From Actibacterium pelagium (lineage in GTDB: Bacteria > Pseudomonadota > Alphaproteobacteria > Rhodobacterales > Rhodobacteraceae), in NCBI RefSeq assembly GCF_002285415.1, contig NZ_NSBU01000004.1, positions 908,501-972,500 of the forward strand: 64,000 bases of DNA, written 5' to 3'. Below the pieces are notes generated by a model. It did no database searches. It was not told the DNA's origin and saw nothing but the letters and a program-made list of their open reading frames with translations. Below, one piece after another: positions 35,047 through 48,785 of the stretch. Each line of letters begins with the position of its first letter. The first letter of the stretch is position 1. A program made the position numbers and the translations under genes.

Positions 35047-36912
35047 ATGTCCCTGGCCCGTCGCAGCGGCGCGCGCTTCCAGTCCAATATCTGGCCGGGC
35101 TTCGTGGATGCCATGACGGCGCTGTTGCTGGTTTTGATGTTTGTTCTGTCGATCTTCATGATCGTGCAATTCATGCTGAACGAAACCATCACCGGGCAAG
35201 AAAACGAACTGGCAGAGTTGAACGGCGAAGTTCTGGCGCTGGCAGAGGCTTTGGGGCTGGAGCAGCGCGACAATGCGCGACTGGAAGACCGCGTCTCTGC
35301 GCTAGGTGCCAATCTGTCCCAGATCCAGCAAGAAAGCGCCCAGCAACAGGCATTGATTGCCACTTTGAATCTTCAGCTAACTGATACGACATCCGCATTG
35401 GACAGCGCCCAGTCAGAGATCACCGCGTTCGAAGCCCAGATTGCATCCCTTCTGACGCAAAATGCGGATCTGGATAGTGCCCTTTCGGCGTCGCAATCGG
35501 ATGTGGCGAGCCTGACCAGCCAGAACGCAGATATTAGCGCAGCCTTGGCGGCGTCACGCGCCAACGTTGCGGATTTGACCAATCGCAATCAGGATATCAG
35601 CGCGGCTTTGGCTTCCGCTCGGGCCAATGTTTCTGACCTAACCAATCGAAATCAAGACATCACTGCGGCTTTGGCCGCGGCTCGGGAAGATGTCTCCGAC
35701 CTGACCAGCCGCAACCAAGACATCAGCGCAGCCTTGGCGGCCTCGCAGGACGATGCAGCAGAATTGGCCCGGCGCAATGAAGACATAAACGCGGCGCTTG
35801 AACAGTCACAGGCTGACCGGCAGTCGCTGGAAGACAGAAATGCAAAGCTTGATGCTGCACGTCTGGCCAATGCGGCAACAGCGGAAGAGCTGCGCAATCG
35901 TCTGCTAAACGCTGAAGATGAAATCACGGCGATGACCCTGTCGCTGGAAGCACAGCGCCGGAAGGCAGAGGAAACCTTGACCCTACTGGCGGCAGCCGAA
36001 GCGGCGCGGAAACGGCTGGATGAAGACCTTGCCTCTGCGATGGCGGCCCGTCTGGCCGCCGAGGAAGAAATCGCCCGGCAGGCAGATCGCGAGCTGACCG
36101 AAAGGGAACGTCAGGCCGCCTTGCTGGCAACAGCGAACTCAGCCTTGTCACAGGAAGAGGCCAAGTCGGCCGAAGCCGCGCGCAAGGTCACCTTGCTGAA
36201 CGAGCAGCTGGTCGCACTGCGCACACAACTGGCTGACCTGCAATCGCTGCTGGACGCGGCGCGTGCCAAGGATTCCGCTTCGAATGTTCAAATCGAGGCC
36301 TTGGGTTCGCAGCTGAACGCAGCGCTTGCACAAGCCGCGGCAGAACAACGCCGTCGGGCCGAGCTGGAAGAGGCCGAGCGTATTCGTCTGGAAGAAGAAG
36401 CCAAACGCCTTGCCGAAGAAGCCGAAGCGCTGGCGGAGCAGGCGAAAGACCTAGAGAACTACCGTTCGGAATTCTTTGGCCGTTTGCGTGAAGTTCTGGC
36501 GGATCGTGAAGGCGTGCGGGTAGTAGGCGACCGGTTCGTGTTCTCGTCAGAGGTTCTGTTTGATGTGGGGTCGGCAGATCTGGCGCCGGAAGGGCAGGCC
36601 CAAATCGCCAATGTGGCGTCGATCTTGCGGGATGTGGCTGGCCAGATCCCATCAGAGATCGACTGGATCATTCGCGTGGACGGACACACCGACAATGTCC
36701 CGATCTCGGGTTCTCGCCGGTTCAGCGACAACTGGGAACTTAGCCAGGCCCGCGCCCTGTCAGTTGTACGTTTCATGACCGTTGTTCTCGGCTTCCCACC
36801 CGAGCGGTTGGCCGCAACAGGCTTCGGTGAATACGCCCCTGTAAACACCGAGGACACGCCAGAGGCCCGCGCCCAGAACCGGCGGATCGAACTGAAGCTG
36901 ACAGAGCGATAA
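35047..36912 (+). CDS. MotB/OmpA-like peptidoglycan-binding protein with 21-residue repeats
   Basis: Encodes 621 aa. One N-terminal membrane segment (FVDAMTALLLVLMFVLSIFMIVQFML), with the aspartate of the MotB/TolR type just before it, is followed by a coiled coil of about 430 residues and an OmpA domain (about 490-621: LFDVGSADLAPEGQAQI, RVDGHTDNVPI, ERLAATGFGEYAPVNTEDTPEARAQNRRIELKLTER). Within the coil, residues 140-265 are six consecutive 21-residue units of the type DISAALAASRANVADLTNRN. The long coil should span the periplasm to the cell wall. It is the partner of the channel protein encoded 3 nt upstream. Confidence 0.85.
   Translation: MSLARRSGARFQSNIWPGFVDAMTALLLVLMFVLSIFMIVQFMLNETITGQENELAELNGEVLALAEALGLEQRDNARLEDRVSALGANLSQIQQESAQQQALIATLNLQLTDTTSALDSAQSEITAFEAQIASLLTQNADLDSALSASQSDVASLTSQNADISAALAASRANVADLTNRNQDISAALASARANVSDLTNRNQDITAALAAAREDVSDLTSRNQDISAALAASQDDAAELARRNEDINAALEQSQADRQSLEDRNAKLDAARLANAATAEELRNRLLNAEDEITAMTLSLEAQRRKAEETLTLLAAAEAARKRLDEDLASAMAARLAAEEEIARQADRELTERERQAALLATANSALSQEEAKSAEAARKVTLLNEQLVALRTQLADLQSLLDAARAKDSASNVQIEALGSQLNAALAQAAAEQRRRAELEEAERIRLEEEAKRLAEEAEALAEQAKDLENYRSEFFGRLREVLADREGVRVVGDRFVFSSEVLFDVGSADLAPEGQAQIANVASILRDVAGQIPSEIDWIIRVDGHTDNVPISGSRRFSDNWELSQARALSVVRFMTVVLGFPPERLAATGFGEYAPVNTEDTPEARAQNRRIELKLTER
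35464..35841 (+). repeat. Six tandem 63-bp units inside the MotB-like gene
   Basis: Six in-frame 63-bp units encode 21-residue coiled-coil repeats. The middle units (about 35527-35778) are the most alike at DNA level, which points to recent unit duplication; the outer two are more diverged. Copy number would set the reach of the coil. Confidence 0.75.
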
Positions 36913-36914
36913 AG

Positions 36915-36945
36915 AAAAAGGCCGCTTCTTATCGAAGCGGCCTCT
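36915..36945. terminator. Bidirectional intrinsic terminator between MotB-like gene and clpA
   Basis: GGCCGCTTC and GAAGCGGCC form a 9-bp stem with a 5-nt loop. Leftward it has a five-T run, rightward a weaker TCTTAATTT tail. Confidence 0.85.
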
Positions 36946-36965
36946 TAATTTGTACTTACGTTTGC

Positions 36966-39293
<2,328 letters not shown>

Positions 39294-39483
39294 GTGGCGT
39301 GCTCCTTTCCTTATTAGGTCAGGGAACGGGGGAGGGCCCGTACCATAACCGTGGCCTCATAGTCTTAAAGTTCGGCTTTGTTCGCCAACCTTCAAGCTCT
39401 TTTTATTGAAAATCGCACTTTGGACCGTTTTGTGTCCATTTTTCTAAGCGCGATTTCACATCACCATCAGCCGTAGTCTCGCA

Positions 39484-40251
39484 TCAGAAATTGTCTTTTC
39501 TGGTTCGAATTTCGGCGAAAACCGCGTCATCCGCCGCGTTTTCCATACCGATGGCTTGTTTGACCGACGCAAGATTCGCCCGAAGGAAGGGGTTCGTCGC
39601 GAGTTCATCACTTAGAAGTGAGGGAACTGTCGCCTGACCTTTCGCGCGCATTTCGTCGATCCGCTGAGAACGAGAGATAAGCTTGGCATTCTCCGGTTCA
39701 ACCGTCAGAGCGAATTTTGCGTTGCTTGTCGTATATTCATGACCCGAGCAGATCAGCGTGTCGCCGGGCAGGGCGGCGAGCTTTGACAGGCTCACCCACA
39801 TTTGCTGTGGGGTGCCTTCGAATAGGCGGCCACAGCCAAGCGCCATCAGGCTGTCGCCGGTAAAGGCGGCCTGAGCGGCGGGCAGATAAAAGGCGATGTG
39901 GCCGACGGTATGTCCCGAGACATCGAAGACCTGCACAGGGTTGCCAGCGAACTCGAACGTGTCGCCATCTTCGACCTGCGCGTCCAGTGGCGGCAGGCGG
40001 TGCGCGTCCGGCGCGCCACCGGTGACTTTGGCGCCGGTTGCCTCGACGACCTCGGCGACGCCGTCAATGTGATCCCAGTGGTGGTGGGTCAGCCAGATAT
40101 CAGTCAGGGTCCAGCCGCGTTCGTTGAGAGCGGCCAGAATCGGCGCCGCCTCGGGGACATCCACGACCACCGTTGCTCCGCTGGCGCTGTCATGCACAAG
40201 GAAGCTGTAGTTGTCTTCAAGGCAAGGGACGGTGACAAGTTCAAGGGGCAT
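39484..40251 (-). CDS. gloB: Hydroxyacylglutathione hydrolase (glyoxalase II)
   Basis: Encodes 255 aa from the ATG at 40251; the 100-residue upstream extension of the frame is antisense to the next gene. The metallo-beta-lactamase motif THHHWDH near residue 56, SGHTVGHI, FTGDSLMALGCGRLFEG, CSGHEYT and the C-terminal FLR region are those of GloB. It hydrolyses S-lactoylglutathione. Divergent from a methyltransferase gene. Confidence 0.94.
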   Translation of the reverse strand: MPLELVTVPCLEDNYSFLVHDSASGATVVVDVPEAAPILAALNERGWTLTDIWLTHHHWDHIDGVAEVVEATGAKVTGGAPDAHRLPPLDAQVEDGDTFEFAGNPVQVFDVSGHTVGHIAFYLPAAQAAFTGDSLMALGCGRLFEGTPQQMWVSLSKLAALPGDTLICSGHEYTTSNAKFALTVEPENAKLISRSQRIDEMRAKGQATVPSLLSDELATNPFLRANLASVKQAIGMENAADDAVFAEIRTRKDNF

Positions 40252-40313
40252 GGCGTTTCCACGTTTGCAAGCTATGTTAATCCCAACTGTTGCCGATCCT
40301 GAGGCGGGCCGCA

Positions 40314-41060
40314 ATGCACCTTGATGTGCTTGATCTGAGAAATTTTTACTATCGGACCAAATTGGGGCGGGTAGCTCAGAAGGCTGTGCGCCATCAGGTG
40401 CAGGAAATCTGGCCGGATCTGAAGGGTGAAACCTTGGCGGGATTTGGCTTTGCCGTGCCCTTGCTGCGCCCCTATCTGTCCGAGGCGCGGCGCGTGACAG
40501 CATTGATGCCGGGACCGCAGGGCGTGATGCCTTGGCCCGCGGGCGAGAACAACCTGTCAACCCTGTGCGAAGAGGTGCATTGGCCTCTGTCTACCGGCTT
40601 CGTCGACCGGTTGATCGTGATGCACGGGTTAGAGACCAGCAAAAATCCCTCGGCCCTTTTGGAAGAGTGTTTCCGCGCACTCAGCCCGCGTGGGCGCGCT
40701 TTGTTCGTTGTGCCCAACCGCTCTGGTCTCTGGGCGCGGAACGACCGTACCCCCTTTGGCTTTGGCCGTCCTTATTCGTTGCGCCAGTTGGAGGCGCAAC
40801 TGAAGCAGCACGGGTTTCAACCCGAGGCGCATAGATGGGCTTTATTTGCGCCTCCAAACCACAAGCGTTTCTGGCTGCGCAGTTCCTCAATGCTCGAAGG
40901 CGTCGGTCGGCGAACGGGCGGTTTCTACCCGGGGGGCGTTTTGCTGGTTGAGGTGACGAAGCAGGTCTATCGCCCGTCAGGTCCGGGTGTGGCGGATGTG
41001 GTGAAAGACCCTCTGCGTGTTCTGGAAGGTCTGCCCGTTCCAAGCCCAAAGCCGGTGTGA
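40314..41060 (+). CDS. Class I SAM-dependent methyltransferase-like protein
   Basis: Encodes 248 aa from the ATG at 40314 with GAGG upstream. [25 protein letters not shown] at the start and the methyltransferase-11-like [39 protein letters not shown] are seen; motif I is weak ([16 protein letters not shown]), so SAM binding may be altered. It is divergent from gloB; this gene pair is common in the order. Substrate unknown. Confidence 0.75.
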   Translation: MHLDVLDLRNFYYRTKLGRVAQKAVRHQVQEIWPDLKGETLAGFGFAVPLLRPYLSEARRVTALMPGPQGVMPWPAGENNLSTLCEEVHWPLSTGFVDRLIVMHGLETSKNPSALLEECFRALSPRGRALFVVPNRSGLWARNDRTPFGFGRPYSLRQLEAQLKQHGFQPEAHRWALFAPPNHKRFWLRSSSMLEGVGRRTGGFYPGGVLLVEVTKQVYRPSGPGVADVVKDPLRVLEGLPVPSPKPV

Positions 41061-41323
41061 TTCACGCAAAAGCGACTCATTTCGGGATACAATTGCATAC
41101 AAACAACGCTGCTTCATCTGGTCGCACCTTTGAAATATCTGTTTTAGACCCTTATTTTCACTGGTCTCCGTAAATACGCGAAAGCTGGCTGTTCTTTGTT
41201 GCTAGGTGTGATTTGCTCTGCTAAACCCACGCCGAATTTACGCGTGCTCATCCGAGTGCGTCACCAAGACTGCTACCTACCGCGTCCTGCGGATTAGGGG
41301 CTTCAGACATCGAAAGGGTGGAC

Positions 41324-41884
41324 GTGTCCGAACCAGCTTCGATCTCAAACGGCATTGCTGCACGCTATGCCACGGCCATTTTTGAACTGGCCAAAGAGTC
41401 CAATTCCATTGCTGCCATTGAAGCAGACCTCGACGTTATCGAGGGCGCTCTTGCTGACAGTGCCGAATTCCGTGACCTGATCACTTCGCCGGTGTACTCG
41501 CGCGAAGAGCAGGGCAACGCGATTGCCGGTATCGCCCAGAAGATGGGTCTGTCTGCGACTCTGGCAAACACGCTTGGCCTGATGGCGTCCAAGCGTCGCC
41601 TGTTCGTGCTGCCGCAATTGGCTGCTACGCTGCGCGGCCTGATCGCCGACGAAAAAGGCGAAGTCACAGCGGAAGTCACCGCAGCCAAAGCGCTGACGGC
41701 TGAACAACTGGACAAACTGTCTGCCTCGCTGAAAGCGTCGGTCGGCAAAGATGTGAAAATTAATGCGACCGTTGATGAAAGCCTCATCGGCGGTCTTATC
41801 GTAAAAGTGGGCTCGAAGATGATCGATAGCTCGATCCGCTCCAAGCTCAGTGCACTCCAGAACACCATGAAAGAGGTCGGATAA
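41324..41884 (+). CDS. atpH: ATP synthase F1 subunit delta
   Basis: Encodes 186 aa. I start it at the second GTG (41324, giving [21 protein letters not shown]) because AAAGGG lies 6 nt upstream; another GTG is two codons earlier. The OSCP/delta pattern [14 protein letters not shown] and [26 protein letters not shown] is complete. First gene of the atpHAGDC operon; its stop touches the atpA start. The 263-nt gap upstream must hold the operon promoter, which I could not place with confidence. Confidence 0.95.
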   Translation: MSEPASISNGIAARYATAIFELAKESNSIAAIEADLDVIEGALADSAEFRDLITSPVYSREEQGNAIAGIAQKMGLSATLANTLGLMASKRRLFVLPQLAATLRGLIADEKGEVTAEVTAAKALTAEQLDKLSASLKASVGKDVKINATVDESLIGGLIVKVGSKMIDSSIRSKLSALQNTMKEVG

Positions 41885-43422
41885 TGGGTATCCAAGCTGC
41901 CGAAATCTCTGCGATCCTGAAGGAGCAGATCAAGAACTTTGGCCAAGAAGCCGAAGTTGCCGAAGTTGGCCGCGTGCTGAGCGTTGGTGACGGTATCGCC
42001 CGTGTACACGGTCTGGACAATGTTCAGGCTGGTGAAATGGTTGAATTCCCCGGTGGTATCCGCGGGATGGCCCTGAACCTCGAGATCGACAACGTTGGTG
42101 TTGTTATCTTCGGTTCGGACCGCGACATTAAAGAAGGCGACACTGTTAAGCGTACCAACGCGATTGTGGACGTGCCGGCTGGCGACGCTCTGCTGGGTCG
42201 CGTTGTTGACGGTCTGGGCAACCCGATCGACGGCAAAGGCCCGATCGAAGCGTCCGAGCGCCGCATCGCTGACGTTAAAGCGCCGGGCATCATCCCGCGT
42301 AAATCGGTTCACGAACCGATGGCAACCGGCCTGAAGTCGGTTGACGCGATGATCCCGATTGGCCGTGGCCAGCGTGAACTTATCATTGGTGACCGTCAGA
42401 CCGGTAAAACTGCCGTTGCTCTGGACACCATCCTGAACCAGAAGTCGTACAACGACGCTGCTGGCGATGACGAAAGCAAGAAACTGTACTGCGTATACGT
42501 CGCGGTTGGTCAGAAGCGTTCGACCGTTGCTCAGCTGGTCAAGAAGCTGGAAGAAACCGGCGCGATCGAATATTCGATCGTTGTGGCCGCAACCGCGTCC
42601 GACCCGGCACCGATGCAGTTCCTGGCGCCCTACGCCGCGACCGCAATGGCCGAATACTTCCGTGACAACGGCAAGCACGCCCTGATCATCTATGATGACC
42701 TGTCGAAGCAGGCTGTGTCCTATCGTCAGATGTCGCTGCTGCTGCGTCGTCCTCCGGGACGTGAAGCCTACCCGGGCGACGTTTTCTACCTGCACTCCCG
42801 TCTGCTGGAACGTTCGGCGAAGCTGAGCGAAGAGCACGGTGCAGGCTCGCTGACCGCTCTGCCGGTTATCGAAACTCAGGGCGGCGACGTTTCGGCGTTT
42901 ATTCCGACCAACGTGATCTCGATCACCGACGGCCAGATCTTCCTGGAAACCGAGCTGTTCTACCAGGGTATCCGCCCTGCTGTTAACACAGGTCTGTCGG
43001 TTTCGCGTGTTGGTTCGTCCGCACAAACCAACGCGATGAAGTCGGTTGCTGGTCCGGTTAAACTGGAACTGGCTCAGTACCGCGAGATGGCTGCGTTCGC
43101 GCAGTTCGGTTCGGACCTTGACGCCGCAACTCAGCAGCTGCTGAACCGTGGTGCCCGCCTGACCGAGCTGATGAAACAGCCGCAGTACTCGCCGCTGACC
43201 AACGCGGAAATCGTCTGCGTCATCTACGCTGGTACCAAAGGTTACCTGGACAAGCTGCCTGTCGCTCAGGTTGGTCGCTTCGAACAGGGCCTGGTCGCAC
43301 ACCTGCGCGGCAAGCACGCCGATCTGTTGGATTACATCACCAACGAAGATCCGAAGATCAAAGGCGAAGCGGAAGACAAGATCAAAGCCGCGCTTGACGA
43401 ATTCGCAGCAGACTTCGCGTAA
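41884..43422 (+). CDS. atpA: ATP synthase F1 subunit alpha
   Basis: Encodes 512 aa. P-loop [13 protein letters not shown] near residue 170, the [21 protein letters not shown] segment, [44 protein letters not shown], and the ARG-containing C-terminal half are standard. It forms the non-catalytic sites of F1. Starts one base into the atpH stop, so translation is coupled. Confidence 0.98.
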   Translation: MGIQAAEISAILKEQIKNFGQEAEVAEVGRVLSVGDGIARVHGLDNVQAGEMVEFPGGIRGMALNLEIDNVGVVIFGSDRDIKEGDTVKRTNAIVDVPAGDALLGRVVDGLGNPIDGKGPIEASERRIADVKAPGIIPRKSVHEPMATGLKSVDAMIPIGRGQRELIIGDRQTGKTAVALDTILNQKSYNDAAGDDESKKLYCVYVAVGQKRSTVAQLVKKLEETGAIEYSIVVAATASDPAPMQFLAPYAATAMAEYFRDNGKHALIIYDDLSKQAVSYRQMSLLLRRPPGREAYPGDVFYLHSRLLERSAKLSEEHGAGSLTALPVIETQGGDVSAFIPTNVISITDGQIFLETELFYQGIRPAVNTGLSVSRVGSSAQTNAMKSVAGPVKLELAQYREMAAFAQFGSDLDAATQQLLNRGARLTELMKQPQYSPLTNAEIVCVIYAGTKGYLDKLPVAQVGRFEQGLVAHLRGKHADLLDYITNEDPKIKGEAEDKIKAALDEFAADFA

Positions 43423-43444
43423 GTAGGGCCTCAGGGGACAGGAT

Positions 43445-44314
43445 ATGCCAAACCTGAAGGATCTCAAAAACCGGATCGAGAGTGTCAAAAGCACTCGTAA
43501 GATCACGAAGGCCATGCAGATGGTGGCCGCCGCAAAACTGCGGCGGGCACAGGATGCGGCCGAGGCCGGACGGCCTTATGCAGCACGGATGAATGCCGTG
43601 CTGGGTGGACTGGCGGCTTCGGTCGGCGGTTCAGACAGCGCACCGAAGCTTCTGTCGGGCACCGGTTCTGATCAGACCCACCTGCTGGTGGTCATGACTG
43701 CAGAACGTGGCCTGTGCGGCGGCTTTAACAGCTCGATCGCCAAACTGGCACGCGCCAAGGCCGAGGAACTGATCGCCGCGGGTAAAACCGTGAAGATCCT
43801 GACCGTCGGTAAAAAAGGCCGCGAGCAGCTGAAGCGTGACATGGCAGAGCTTTTCGTCGACCACGTCGACCTGAGCGAAGTCAAGCGCATCGGCTATGAG
43901 AACGCGCATGAGATTGCCGCTGACGTTCTGGGCCGCTTTGACGCGGGCGAGTTTGACGTTGCGACCATCTTCTACAACCGTTTCCAGTCGGTGATCTCGC
44001 AGATCCCGACGGCGCAGCAGATCATTCCTGCCGCGTTCGAGGAAAGCGAAGCAGAAAGCACTCTGTACGACTATGAACCGTCGGAAGAGGGCATTCTGGA
44101 AGACCTGCTGCCGCGCGGTGTCGCGACACAGATCTTTGCAGCGCTTCTGGAAAACGGCGCGTCCGAGCAGGGTGCACGTATGTCCGCAATGGACAACGCG
44201 ACCCGCAACGCTGGCGACATGATCGACAAGCTGACCATCGAGTTCAACCGCTCGCGTCAGGCTGTCATCACCAACGAGCTTATCGAAATCATTTCGGGCG
44301 CTGAGGCGCTCTAA
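43445..44314 (+). CDS. atpG: ATP synthase F1 subunit gamma
   Basis: Encodes 289 aa. The N-terminal rotor helix [33 protein letters not shown] and the C-terminal helix [43 protein letters not shown] are intact. It is the central rotor shaft of F1. Spaced 22 nt after atpA and 18 nt before atpD. Confidence 0.97.
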   Translation: MPNLKDLKNRIESVKSTRKITKAMQMVAAAKLRRAQDAAEAGRPYAARMNAVLGGLAASVGGSDSAPKLLSGTGSDQTHLLVVMTAERGLCGGFNSSIAKLARAKAEELIAAGKTVKILTVGKKGREQLKRDMAELFVDHVDLSEVKRIGYENAHEIAADVLGRFDAGEFDVATIFYNRFQSVISQIPTAQQIIPAAFEESEAESTLYDYEPSEEGILEDLLPRGVATQIFAALLENGASEQGARMSAMDNATRNAGDMIDKLTIEFNRSRQAVITNELIEIISGAEAL

Positions 44315-45757
<1,443 letters not shown>

Positions 45758-45767
45758 GGAGGGCTGA

Positions 45768-46166
45768 ATGGCCGATACGATGCAATTCGACCTGGTGTCG
45801 CCTGAGAAGAGCCTCGCTTCGGCTCAGGTGACCGAGGTTCAGATTCCGGGTGCCGAGGGTGACCTGACTGCGATGCCGAACCACGCACCGCTGATCACCA
45901 CCCTGCGTCCCGGCGTTCTGAAGGCTGCCGGACCCGACGGCGACATGGAATATGTCGTCACCGGCGGGTTCGCCGAGATCTCGGCAGAGGGCACCTCGGT
46001 TCTGGCGGAGCGTGCATATGCCGTTGCCGACATGACCGCGGACGTTCTGTCGACCCTGCTGGACGAAGGCAAAGCCGCGCTGGAGGCCGCACCGGCCGAG
46101 GCGAAGGACGCGCTGGCCAAGCAGGTTGCCGATCTGGAAGCCATGGGTGCCAAAGTCGGGCTGTAA
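45768..46166 (+). CDS. atpC: ATP synthase F1 subunit epsilon
   Basis: Encodes 132 aa: an N-terminal beta-sandwich ([41 protein letters not shown]) and a short C-terminal helical part typical of alphaproteobacteria. Last gene of the operon, followed by a strong terminator. Confidence 0.96.
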   Translation: MADTMQFDLVSPEKSLASAQVTEVQIPGAEGDLTAMPNHAPLITTLRPGVLKAAGPDGDMEYVVTGGFAEISAEGTSVLAERAYAVADMTADVLSTLLDEGKAALEAAPAEAKDALAKQVADLEAMGAKVGL

Positions 46167-46199
46167 GTCCGACTAAGGTCTGATCCTTTACACATTTAG

Positions 46200-46231
46200 A
46201 AAAACCCCGCTCGACAAGAGCGGGGTTTTTT
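46200..46231 (+). terminator. Intrinsic terminator of the atpHAGDC operon
   Basis: AAAAACCCCGCTC and GAGCGGGGTTTTT form a stem with a 5-6 nt loop and a run of T. Confidence 0.93.
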
Positions 46232-46274
46232 GCATTCTGGGGGAATAGAAGACCCGAAGGCAATTTTTATCCCA

Positions 46275-46625
46275 ATGAAGAAATTGGAAAACCATCTGAT
46301 AGGAATCGAACAGGGCTCACCAATTCTGTTTTCGGATTTCAAGGATGGGGGGGATATGTGGTCCGGGACCGGACCACGCGAAGTGCGCCATCCCGTGACT
46401 TTCAACCAGCCGTTCAAAAAGCCGCCCTCTGTACAGGTTTGCATATCCATGTGGGACATGGATCAGAAAACGAATATGCGGGCGGATATTTCAGCGGTGA
46501 ACATCACCACTGATGGGTTCGACATCCTGTTCAGCACTTGGGCTGACACCCGGATCGCGCGGATCCGGGCCAGCTGGATGGCGATTGGAGAGGCCAGTCA
46601 CGACGATGACTGGCAACTCGATTAG
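46275..46625 (+). CDS. H-type lectin domain protein
   Basis: Encodes 116 aa from the ATG at 46275 ([21 protein letters not shown]). [74 protein letters not shown], read in parts, follows the small H-type lectin fold, which binds GalNAc in snail and Dictyostelium proteins. No signal peptide. Similar cytosolic-looking copies are common in Rhodobacterales; the role is unknown. Its last 4 nt overlap the convergent prs gene. The SD is weak. Confidence 0.8.
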   Translation: MKKLENHLIGIEQGSPILFSDFKDGGDMWSGTGPREVRHPVTFNQPFKKPPSVQVCISMWDMDQKTNMRADISAVNITTDGFDILFSTWADTRIARIRASWMAIGEASHDDDWQLD

Positions 46626-47638
46626 GTGGTGTAGAGACCTTCGTAGATCGGCCCCAGGGTCGAGTTATCAAACAGCGACGAAACAGAGGTGCCGTTCCAG
46701 GTGTTCAGAATCGCCTGCGCGAACAGCGGGGCGGTGGGAACGATTCGGATATTCTTTGCCGCCTGAACCGGGCCGGTCGCCTCGATCGAGTCGGTGATCA
46801 CGAGGCTTTTCATGACAGAGTTGGTCACGCGCTCAACCGCAGGGCCGGAAAGAACACCGTGGGTGATATAGGCGTGAACCTCTTTGGCGCCTTTTTCCAT
46901 CAGCAGGTCAGCGGCCTTGCACAGGGTTCCAGCGGTGTCACAAAGGTCGTCCACGATGATACAGGTCTTGTCGCTGACATCACCGATCACGGTCATCTCG
47001 GCAACTTCACCGGCCTTCTCGCGGCGTTTGTCCACGATCGACAGCGGTGCGTTGATGCGCTGAGCCAGTTCGCGGGCACGGGCCACGCCGCCCACGTCGG
47101 GCGAGACGACCATGATGTCGTCCAACTGGTCTTTGAAGTGGTGCTTCACGTCCAGCGCAAAGATCGGCGATGCGTAAAGGTTGTCGACCGGAATATCGAA
47201 GAAGCCCTGAATCTGCGTCGCGTGCAGGTCCATAGTCAGGATACGTTCGATCCCGGCTTCAACCAACATATTGGCGACCAGCTTGGCGGTGATCGGCGTG
47301 CGGGCCTTGGTGCGACGGTCTTGACGCGCATAGCCGAAATAGGGAATCACGGCAGTGATCCGCGCGGCCGAAGAACGGCGCAGCGTGTCGGCGATGATCA
47401 GCAGTTCCATCAGGTTGTCGTTTGCCGGGTTCGAGGTCGGCTGGATAATGAACATGTCCTCACCGCGGACGTTCTCGAACACCTCGACAAAAATTTCTGC
47501 GTCGTTGAAACGCTCGACCCGCGCATCCACAAGACTGACCGGACCGCCGCGATGCATGGACATCCGTTTTGCAATGGCCTTCGCCAAGGTCTGGTTCGCG
47601 TTTCCGGAGATAAGTTTCGGCTCTGTGAGCGTGGGCAT
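46622..47638 (-). CDS. prs: Ribose-phosphate pyrophosphokinase
   Basis: Encodes 338 aa from the ATG at 47638; the longer frame adds 18 unlike residues. [37 protein letters not shown], the signature [21 protein letters not shown] and the PRPP loop [12 protein letters not shown] are present. It makes PRPP from ribose 5-phosphate and ATP for nucleotide, histidine and tryptophan synthesis. Confidence 0.96.
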   Translation of the reverse strand: MPTLTEPKLISGNANQTLAKAIAKRMSMHRGGPVSLVDARVERFNDAEIFVEVFENVRGEDMFIIQPTSNPANDNLMELLIIADTLRRSSAARITAVIPYFGYARQDRRTKARTPITAKLVANMLVEAGIERILTMDLHATQIQGFFDIPVDNLYASPIFALDVKHHFKDQLDDIMVVSPDVGGVARARELAQRINAPLSIVDKRREKAGEVAEMTVIGDVSDKTCIIVDDLCDTAGTLCKAADLLMEKGAKEVHAYITHGVLSGPAVERVTNSVMKSLVITDSIEATGPVQAAKNIRIVPTAPLFAQAILNTWNGTSVSSLFDNSTLGPIYEGLYTT

Positions 47639-47736
47639 GGCAGCGCTTCCCGCAATAAATGACAGATTCGTGACGTTGACACCGTCACGCAACCCGATAG
47701 CGTCTTAACTGCTTTGCTGCAATGGGAGGGTGGCTT

Positions 47737-48336
47737 TTGGCCCAAATTGACTATTATTTCTCGACAGTTTCGCCGTTTACCTACCTAGCCGGAAACCGGC
47801 TGGAAGAGATCGCGGCCAAGCACGGGGCGACGATCACGTATAAACCGATTGATCTGATGGCCCTGTTTCCCCGCACCGGTGGCGTTCCGCTGCCGGAACG
47901 GCACCCCAATCGAAATGATTATCGCGCGCAGGATCTACCGCGTCTGGCCAAGGTGTCTGGACTGCCGTTTAACCTGAAGCCCATGTATTGGCCCGCCAAT
48001 GCCGCGCCATCGTCCTACGCCATTATCGCCGCGCAAAAGGCCGGGGGCGGCGATGTGGGCGCCTTGGTGCAGGGCATCCTGAGGGCTGTCTGGGCCGAGG
48101 AACGCGACATTGCCGACGACGCGACGATTGGGGCCTGCCTAGAGGCGGCAGGGTTTGACCCCTCTCTCGCGTTCAGTGGAATGCTTGTGGGGGCAGAGAC
48201 CTATGCGGCTAATCTGGAAGAGGCCGTGAACAAAGGGGTCTTTGGATCGCCCTTCTATATCACCGACGACGATCAGCGGTTCTGGGGGCAGGACCGGCTG
48301 GATCATCTGGATCTGCATCTGGCGGGAGAGCTTTAG
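47737..48336 (+). CDS. 2-hydroxychromene-2-carboxylate isomerase family protein
   Basis: Encodes 199 aa from a TTG with GGGAGG 7 nt upstream; an ATG five codons earlier (47722) is the alternative. IDYYFSTVSPFTYLAGNRLEEIAAKHG, the NDYRAQDLPRLAKVSGLPFN segment, and GVFGSPFYITDDDQRFWGQDRLDHL are those of the DsbA-like kappa-class GST/HCCA isomerase family, which uses glutathione. The actual substrate is unknown; no aromatic degradation genes are adjacent. Overlaps the convergent YcgN gene by 4 nt. Confidence 0.87.
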   Translation: MAQIDYYFSTVSPFTYLAGNRLEEIAAKHGATITYKPIDLMALFPRTGGVPLPERHPNRNDYRAQDLPRLAKVSGLPFNLKPMYWPANAAPSSYAIIAAQKAGGGDVGALVQGILRAVWAEERDIADDATIGACLEAAGFDPSLAFSGMLVGAETYAANLEEAVNKGVFGSPFYITDDDQRFWGQDRLDHLDLHLAGEL

Positions 48337-48785
48337 AGCTCTTCGTCGATCAGGTAGTCTTCCCATTCCTCGACGGGCAGGCCGAACTCTGACACGGTCT
48401 GCCCGCGCATCGAGATACCGGCCTTATGAACGCTTTCCGGGTCGCCCGAGACCAGCGGATGCCAGTCGGCCAGACCTTTGCCCTCTTGCATGCGGCGGTA
48501 GGCGCAGCTGGCTGGCATGAAATAGGCTGTCTTGTGCAACGTCTCGGGTGTCAGGACGATGCATTCGGGTACGATCATCTTGCGCGTCTCATAATGTGCA
48601 CAGCGGCAGGTGTCGTCGTCCAGAAGGCGGCACGCGACGCGGGTAAAGACAACTTCGCCCGTGTCTTCGTCTTCCAATTTGTTCAGACAGCATTTGCCGC
48701 AACCATCGCAGAGCGCTTCCCACTCTTCGCGGGTCATCTTTTTCAGCGGGATTTTCTCCCAGAAACGGGGGCGCAGCTTGGTCAT
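48333..48785 (-). CDS. YcgN-family cysteine cluster protein (UPF0260)
   Basis: Encodes 150 aa. RFWEKIPLKKMTREEWEALCDGCGKCCLNKLED opens with the CxxCxxxCC cluster, and further cysteines follow in ACRLLDDDTCRCAHYETR and PECIVL, enough to hold a metal centre. Function unknown. Its start overlaps the ribF stop by 4 nt, so it is co-translated with ribF. Confidence 0.85.
   Translation of the reverse strand: MTKLRPRFWEKIPLKKMTREEWEALCDGCGKCCLNKLEDEDTGEVVFTRVACRLLDDDTCRCAHYETRKMIVPECIVLTPETLHKTAYFMPASCAYRRMQEGKGLADWHPLVSGDPESVHKAGISMRGQTVSEFGLPVEEWEDYLIDEEL

Noticed and set aside
33874..36912. Zorya antiphage system (ZorA/ZorB)
   Set aside because: The channel and OmpA-coil pair looks similar in outline, but no ZorC, ZorD or ZorE gene follows, and the neighbours are housekeeping genes.
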